In this document: positions 6,126 to 9,299 of the stretch, piece after piece | How positions within the stretch are numbered: position 1 is the stretch's first letter | Layout of the letters: every line of letters begins with the position of its first letter | Translations under genes and position numbers: made by a program | Assembly: GCA_003646525.1 (NCBI GenBank) | Contig: QMKU01000033.1 | Coordinates: 1-9,299 of the forward strand | DNA length: 9,299 nt | Source of the DNA: Campylobacterota bacterium | GTDB lineage: Bacteria > Campylobacterota > Campylobacteria > Campylobacterales > Sulfurovaceae | Direction: 5' to 3' | The notes under the pieces: model-generated | Told to the model about the DNA's origin: nothing | Seen by the model: the letters and a program-made list of their open reading frames with translations, nothing else | Database searches by the model: none

Positions 6126-7226
6126 TCAGTTTTCTTTATAATATTCGCTACTAAAAAAATCAAAATTATTTAACCCTATTCTCTTAAATTTTTTAAATAT
6201 TTTTGAATGTGTCTTTTCGCTATAAAAATTTATCTTACCATTATCATCTTTATCAACAATAATCCAATGCTCCAAAGATACATTATTCATCACAAGTCTA
6301 TCATTTGTTGTCATTATAAGTTGTAATTTATTTCTTTGCATTTTTGCATTCTTAACAAGATATTTAATAAGATTATTTGCTCTTTCAAAATCTAAACCCT
6401 CTCCAATATCATCTATTAAAATAGTTATATTCTTCTTTGAACTAAACTCCAAATATGTTATTTGTACAACTAAAGACAATACCCTAAACATTCCTTGAGA
6501 AATTTCTCGTTGAGAAATTTCTTCGCTATTTTCTTTTATATAGAGCGCATACACTTGATAAACAATATCTTTAATATAAATATCTTCTATACCATATCCT
6601 ATACCATTAAAAGTTTCTATAATCCTATTTTTAAATTTGTCTCCAAATTTGTCTAATCCCTTTTTAAATTTATATACTACCTGTTTATCATTATTCGGTA
6701 TATTATTTCTAATATCATATCTATGCCCTTGACCTAGACTATCTCCAAATTCAAATAAATAAAAAGAGTTTATCCAATTAAAAATAGGTTCCAATAACAG
6801 ATGCTGTATCTTATCTCTTTTGTTAGCTAATAGTATTTTACTATTTTCAATTGCAAAATCTAATTCTAAATCTTTTTTAGATTCATATATTATTTTGCCT
6901 TTACCCTCTTTATCTCTTGAAAAATATATATCATTATCAATTTTCAATTCTTCAAAAAGCACTATAGAGTTATCTATTTTCAAGTCATATATATACTCTA
7001 TTTTATTTTTAATTAATTTAATATTCCAACTATAATATAAAGAATCACTATCGATATTTCCTTCTCTCAAAAAATCTATTAAGGTAGAAATGGAATTTAA
7101 TATTCTTGTTTTTCCAGAGGCATTTTTACCTGCAATTAAATTAATTTTAGAAAGATAAAAATTATCTATTTCCCACTTATTTTTCTCAAAGTATTTTCTT
7201 TCAAAACTAATTGATTCTATATACAT
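6126..7226 (-). CDS. AAA_21/AAA_15-type ATPase with atypical Walker B
   Basis: A 366-residue ABC/RecF-like ATPase. It has strand-Walker A INLIAGKNASGKTRIL (28-43; GKNASGKT at 33-40), a signature-like region ISQREISQGMFRVLSL (237-252) and a Walker B ITILIDDIGEGLDFERA (267-283). The usual DEPExxLH is replaced by DDIGEGLD, with acids at D272, D273 and E276. After the next strand comes LIMTTNDRLVMNN (303-315), where a histidine (ATHSP) is expected in most OLD-like proteins. The two lobes flank an AT-rich region without an obvious long coiled coil. It starts at the ATG at 7226 with AAAGGA 5 nt upstream, 15 nt after the kdsA stop, and is followed 6 nt later by the Toprim-like gene. It differs in sequence and motifs from the AriA-like ATPase at 3041-4372, so the two cassettes are not recent duplicates. 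A defence role is inferred from the pairing. Confidence 0.75.
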   Translation of the reverse strand: MYIESISFERKYFEKNKWEIDNFYLSKINLIAGKNASGKTRILNSISTLIDFLREGNIDSDSLYYSWNIKLIKNKIEYIYDLKIDNSIVLFEELKIDNDIYFSRDKEGKGKIIYESKKDLELDFAIENSKILLANKRDKIQHLLLEPIFNWINSFYLFEFGDSLGQGHRYDIRNNIPNNDKQVVYKFKKGLDKFGDKFKNRIIETFNGIGYGIEDIYIKDIVYQVYALYIKENSEEISQREISQGMFRVLSLVVQITYLEFSSKKNITILIDDIGEGLDFERANNLIKYLVKNAKMQRNKLQLIMTTNDRLVMNNVSLEHWIIVDKDDNGKINFYSEKTHSKIFKKFKRIGLNNFDFFSSEYYKEN

Positions 7227-7241
7227 ACCATTCCTTTCATT

Positions 7242-8039
7242 CTACTCTACTATCATCCTAATAGCATCTATCTCTTTAACAAGCCGATGCAAATCATCCA
7301 ACTCTATCATATTTGGTCCATCACTGAGTGCGATTGAGGGGTCAAAGTGTGTCTCAAAGAAGAATCCATCTACACCTACTCCAGCTGCTGCTCGGGAGAG
7401 ATAGGGGACAAATGAGCTATCTCCACCGCTACTCGCACCACCACTTGCAGGCATCTGTACTGAGTGTGTCGCATCAAAAACCACCGGTGCAAACTCTCGC
7501 ATGATCTTGAGTCCTCGCATATCTACTACGAGATTGCCATAACCGAAGCTAGAGCCTCGCTCTGTGAGCCATACGCCATATTTTTTGGAGTTCTCATAGC
7601 TCACCTCGTCACAGCCTCTGGTTTTGAGTACTTTCAAGACAGAGTGCTCCATCGCTTGAGGTGCCAAGAACTGTCCCTTTTTGATATTGACTATAGCAGG
7701 AGTATTGGCTGCTGCTATGAGTAGGTCTGTTTGTCGAGACAAAAATGCAGGGATTTGCAATGCATCTGCTACCTCCGCTACCGTTTGTGCTTGGTTTGGC
7801 TCATGAATATCAGTAAGTATCTGATAGCCAAAATGCTCCTTGACATCTTGTAGCATTCTCAACCCCTCATCCATACCTGGACCACGAAAGCTATCAAGAC
7901 TAGTACGATTTGCTTTATCAAAACTTGCTTTGAAATAAAAATCTTTGGTGCAATCGTCATGGTAAGGCATCAATGCCTCTGCGATCCTAAAAACAGTTTC
8001 ACGACTCTCTATTACACATGGACCTGATATCAGTATCAT
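7242..8039 (-). CDS. kdsA: 3-deoxy-D-manno-octulosonate 8-phosphate synthase, metal-dependent class
   Basis: KdsA condenses phosphoenolpyruvate with arabinose 5-phosphate to Kdo-8-phosphate for the inner core of lipopolysaccharide. The 265 residues show GPCVIES (6-12), [11 protein letters not shown] (37-47), FRGPG (51-55), DIHEP (77-81), LSRQTDLL (100-107), KKGQFLAP (120-127), [17 protein letters not shown] (159-175) and DATHSVQ (189-195). Cys8, His192, Glu229 and Asp240 correspond to the metal ligands of the Aquifex enzyme; metal-independent enzymes such as the E. coli one have Asn instead of this Cys. The start at ATG 8039 is forced, because a TAA stands directly before it in frame; AGGA lies 10-11 nt upstream. 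In relatives ribH follows kdsA directly; here an ATPase/Toprim pair of about 1.8 kb stands between them. Confidence 0.97.
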   Translation of the reverse strand: MILISGPCVIESRETVFRIAEALMPYHDDCTKDFYFKASFDKANRTSLDSFRGPGMDEGLRMLQDVKEHFGYQILTDIHEPNQAQTVAEVADALQIPAFLSRQTDLLIAAANTPAIVNIKKGQFLAPQAMEHSVLKVLKTRGCDEVSYENSKKYGVWLTERGSSFGYGNLVVDMRGLKIMREFAPVVFDATHSVQMPASGGASSGGDSSFVPYLSRAAAGVGVDGFFFETHFDPSIALSDGPNMIELDDLHRLVKEIDAIRMIVE

Positions 8040-8082
8040 TTAGTTTTTCCTATTCTTTTATGAAATTTTCAAAAATTAACAT

Positions 8083-8979
8083 TTATTTACTTTTTGGTAT
8101 AGCAACCAATAGCCCTGCCATAATAACTAAAATTATACCCAAAACTGTCCAAATATCTGGTATAGGATCTCCTAACATCACACCGATGATCACAGCAAAA
8201 ATAATATTGGAGTAGGAGATCGTTCCTACAATTCCTGCCTTGGTCAACTCGTATGCTTTGGTCATCAAAAGTTGAGATATGGTTGCCGTCAATCCCAATC
8301 CCAGCACCAACCACCACTCAAAACCAAAGGGCATAATATACTCTGCAAAAAGAAAATCAAATTCAGGCGCATTGATATGTGGTGCCAACAACATCAATAT
8401 AATAGGTCCTATCGTTCCTATACCCATAAAAGAGAGAACAATGGCTCGCGTATCATAATAGTTTCGTAATTCTCGGATAGAAGTATAAGCAAGTGCAGCA
8501 CCGATACCTGAAAAGATCCCCAATAGATCATATTTATCAAAGGAGAAACCATCAGGCTTTGCCACAAATAATATCCCTGCAAAACCGACAACTATCGCCA
8601 AAAGTGCTGTTTTGGGTAACTTTTCATTAAGAAAAAGATAAGCAAAAATAGCCACAAAAATGGGAGAGGTTTTGTTGTAAGTCACTGCCTCACCTAGGGG
8701 AATGTATGCCATGATATAAAAATAAGCCAAAAGTGCCAAAAAGCCCATCGTTCCACGAAAGATCAAAAGAAACGGCTTGCCTCCACTCTGCCGTAACGGA
8801 TGTTTCCAGAGTGTCGCTCCCACCAAAATCACTCCAGCGATATTACGAAAGAAGGTCACTTCAAGTGGAGGAATCGTCTGACTCAGAACCTTGGCAAATC
8901 CCCCCATAAAAGCAAAAGCCAAGGAGGCGAGAAGCATCAGGAGAATGCCTCTGTCCATATTTTTTATTGTTTGTCTCAA
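8083..8979 (-). CDS. EamA/DMT-superfamily inner-membrane transporter
   Basis: About 298 residues forming ten hydrophobic helices in two homologous halves, the arrangement of EamA (drug/metabolite) transporters. The first half starts around ILLMLLASLAFAFMGGFAK and contains RNIAGVILVGATLW and the FRG...AYIPLGEAVTYNKTSPIFVAIFAYLFLNEKL region, with the typical acidic residue after the fourth helix. The second half ends in SYSNIIFAVIIGVMLGD followed by the tenth helix, and the cytoplasmic tail is PKSK. The substrate cannot be read from sequence. The likely start is the TTG at 8979, which overlaps the DJ-1-like stop as TTGA and has GGAG 5 nt upstream. A TTG at 8982 is too close to that site, and the ATG at 8958 (MDRGILLM) has no good ribosome binding site but would still keep the first helix. 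It is 43 nt upstream of kdsA. Confidence 0.88.
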   Translation of the reverse strand: MRQTIKNMDRGILLMLLASLAFAFMGGFAKVLSQTIPPLEVTFFRNIAGVILVGATLWKHPLRQSGGKPFLLIFRGTMGFLALLAYFYIMAYIPLGEAVTYNKTSPIFVAIFAYLFLNEKLPKTALLAIVVGFAGILFVAKPDGFSFDKYDLLGIFSGIGAALAYTSIRELRNYYDTRAIVLSFMGIGTIGPIILMLLAPHINAPEFDFLFAEYIMPFGFEWWLVLGLGLTATISQLLMTKAYELTKAGIVGTISYSNIIFAVIIGVMLGDPIPDIWTVLGIILVIMAGLLVAIPKSK

Positions 8980-9299
8980 CAAAACTCCGAAAGCGTACCG
9001 CTCTTCACTGCTTGATAACTCTCTTCTCCCACAAGTTCCCTGACAATTTCCAATCCAAAACAGATTGCTGTTCCTGGTCCCCTAGAGGTCATCACACTAC
9101 CATCCCTAACTACTTTTTTTTGATCAGTATATCCTTCTTTGCGGATTTTCTCCTCAACCGAAGGATAGCAGGTGTAGTGATGGTTGAGTATGCCTGCGAC
9201 ATGCAGAGCATAAGGTGCCGCACACATTGCACCGACAAGTTTGCCTGTAGCTTTGAATTCCTTGAGCAGTGTTTGCACTCTTAAATTTTCAGCCAAACG
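8976..9299 (-). CDS. DJ-1/PfpI (YajL/ThiJ-like) family protein, C-terminal part only
   Basis: The last 107 codons of a gene whose start lies beyond the right edge; the frame is open to the first base of the minus strand. The fragment begins RLAENLRVQTLLKEF and contains the nucleophile elbow LVGAMCAAPYAL, with the catalytic cysteine at fragment residue 26, then CYPSVEEKI and SRGPGTAICFGLEIVREL, all hallmarks of the DJ-1/YajL group of about 185 residues. Members act as chaperone, glyoxalase or deglycase-like enzymes responding to oxidative or carbonyl stress; which applies here is not visible. A TTG at 9296 is internal to the conserved domain and is not a start. The stop overlaps the beginning of the transporter gene, so the two are co-transcribed. 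Confidence 0.9.
   Translation of the reverse strand, partial: RLAENLRVQTLLKEFKATGKLVGAMCAAPYALHVAGILNHHYTCYPSVEEKIRKEGYTDQKKVVRDGSVMTSRGPGTAICFGLEIVRELVGEESYQAVKSGTLSEFC

Noticed and set aside
2197..7226. Gabija or Septu system
   Set aside because: Gabija needs a Toprim fused to the ATPase plus a UvrD-like helicase, and Septu needs an HNH partner. Neither is present; the small partners are DUF4435 and FLEGKTEQ-type proteins.
2197..7226. The two ATPase/Toprim cassettes as a duplication of one another
   Set aside because: The ATPases differ in length, Walker B, H-loop and signature, and the small partners share only the generic E-G-x-T strand motif, so they are independent acquisitions.
2188..7241. 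Shared TGAAAGGAA at the mqnC-side and kdsA-side cassette edges as an attachment repeat
   Set aside because: The nine bases are part of the ribosome binding sites of mqnC and the kdsA-side ATPase. The other two cassette edges do not carry them, so similarity is explained by the Shine-Dalgarno consensus.
7464..7724. Plus-strand open frames antisense to kdsA and other genes (also 453-692, 1547-1920, 3111-3350, 6820-7035, 8272-8469, 8967-9284)
   Set aside because: All lie opposite well-supported genes, have no recognisable motifs or ribosome binding sites, and look like chance shadow frames.
8976..9296. A complete small gene starting at the TTG at 9296
   Set aside because: The frame is open to the window edge and TTG falls inside the conserved DJ-1 domain, so this is a truncated view of a longer gene.

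Overview
The window looks like a chromosomal piece of a Campylobacterota (epsilonproteobacterial) genome, probably a Sulfurovum/Sulfurimonas-type or related lineage. The support is indirect: the order kdsA-ribH-nusB is the one I know from Campylobacter relatives, menaquinone is made by the futalosine route (mqnC), KdsA is the metal-dependent Cys class, and the DNA is AT-rich with AAGGA-type ribosome binding sites. Every gene is on the minus strand, so transcription runs from high to low coordinates.

Layout in the direction of transcription: the C-terminal part of a DJ-1/PfpI-family protein (9299-8976), an EamA/DMT transporter (8979-8083), kdsA (8039-7242), an AAA/ABC-type ATPase (7226-6126) with a small Toprim-like partner (6119-5415), ribH (5349-4879), nusB (4879-4388), a second ATPase (4372-3041) overlapping a DUF4435 Toprim-like gene (3048-2197), and mqnC (2187-1126). 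The largest gap in this series is 65 nt and most are under 45 nt or are overlaps, so it reads as one long operon. A 229-nt spacer follows (897-1125), packed with REP/REPIN-like palindromes. Then comes the start of a secreted, catalytically dead M16-peptidase-like protein (896 to beyond position 1).

The main discovery is a pair of two-gene ATPase + Toprim-like cassettes inserted into a housekeeping operon (LPS Kdo synthesis, riboflavin, transcription antitermination, menaquinone). The nusB-mqnC cassette has the hallmarks of a PARIS (AriA/AriB) anti-phage system: an ABC-type ATPase with a Q-loop, LSSGEQ signature, DEP Walker B and H-loop, followed by a DUF4435 effector. The kdsA-ribH cassette has the same logic (ATPase first, small Toprim-like protein second) but comes from different families: its ATPase has an unusual DDIGEGLD Walker B and no H-loop histidine, and its partner begins with a FLEGKTEQ motif. 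I see no transposase, integrase, tRNA or flanking repeat at either cassette. Both sit exactly between a stop codon and the next gene's ribosome binding site, so they are probably co-transcribed with essential genes. The cassettes are visibly more AT-rich than their neighbours, which suggests horizontal acquisition.

No rRNA, tRNA, CRISPR array, insertion sequence or gene-free stretch over 300 nt was seen.
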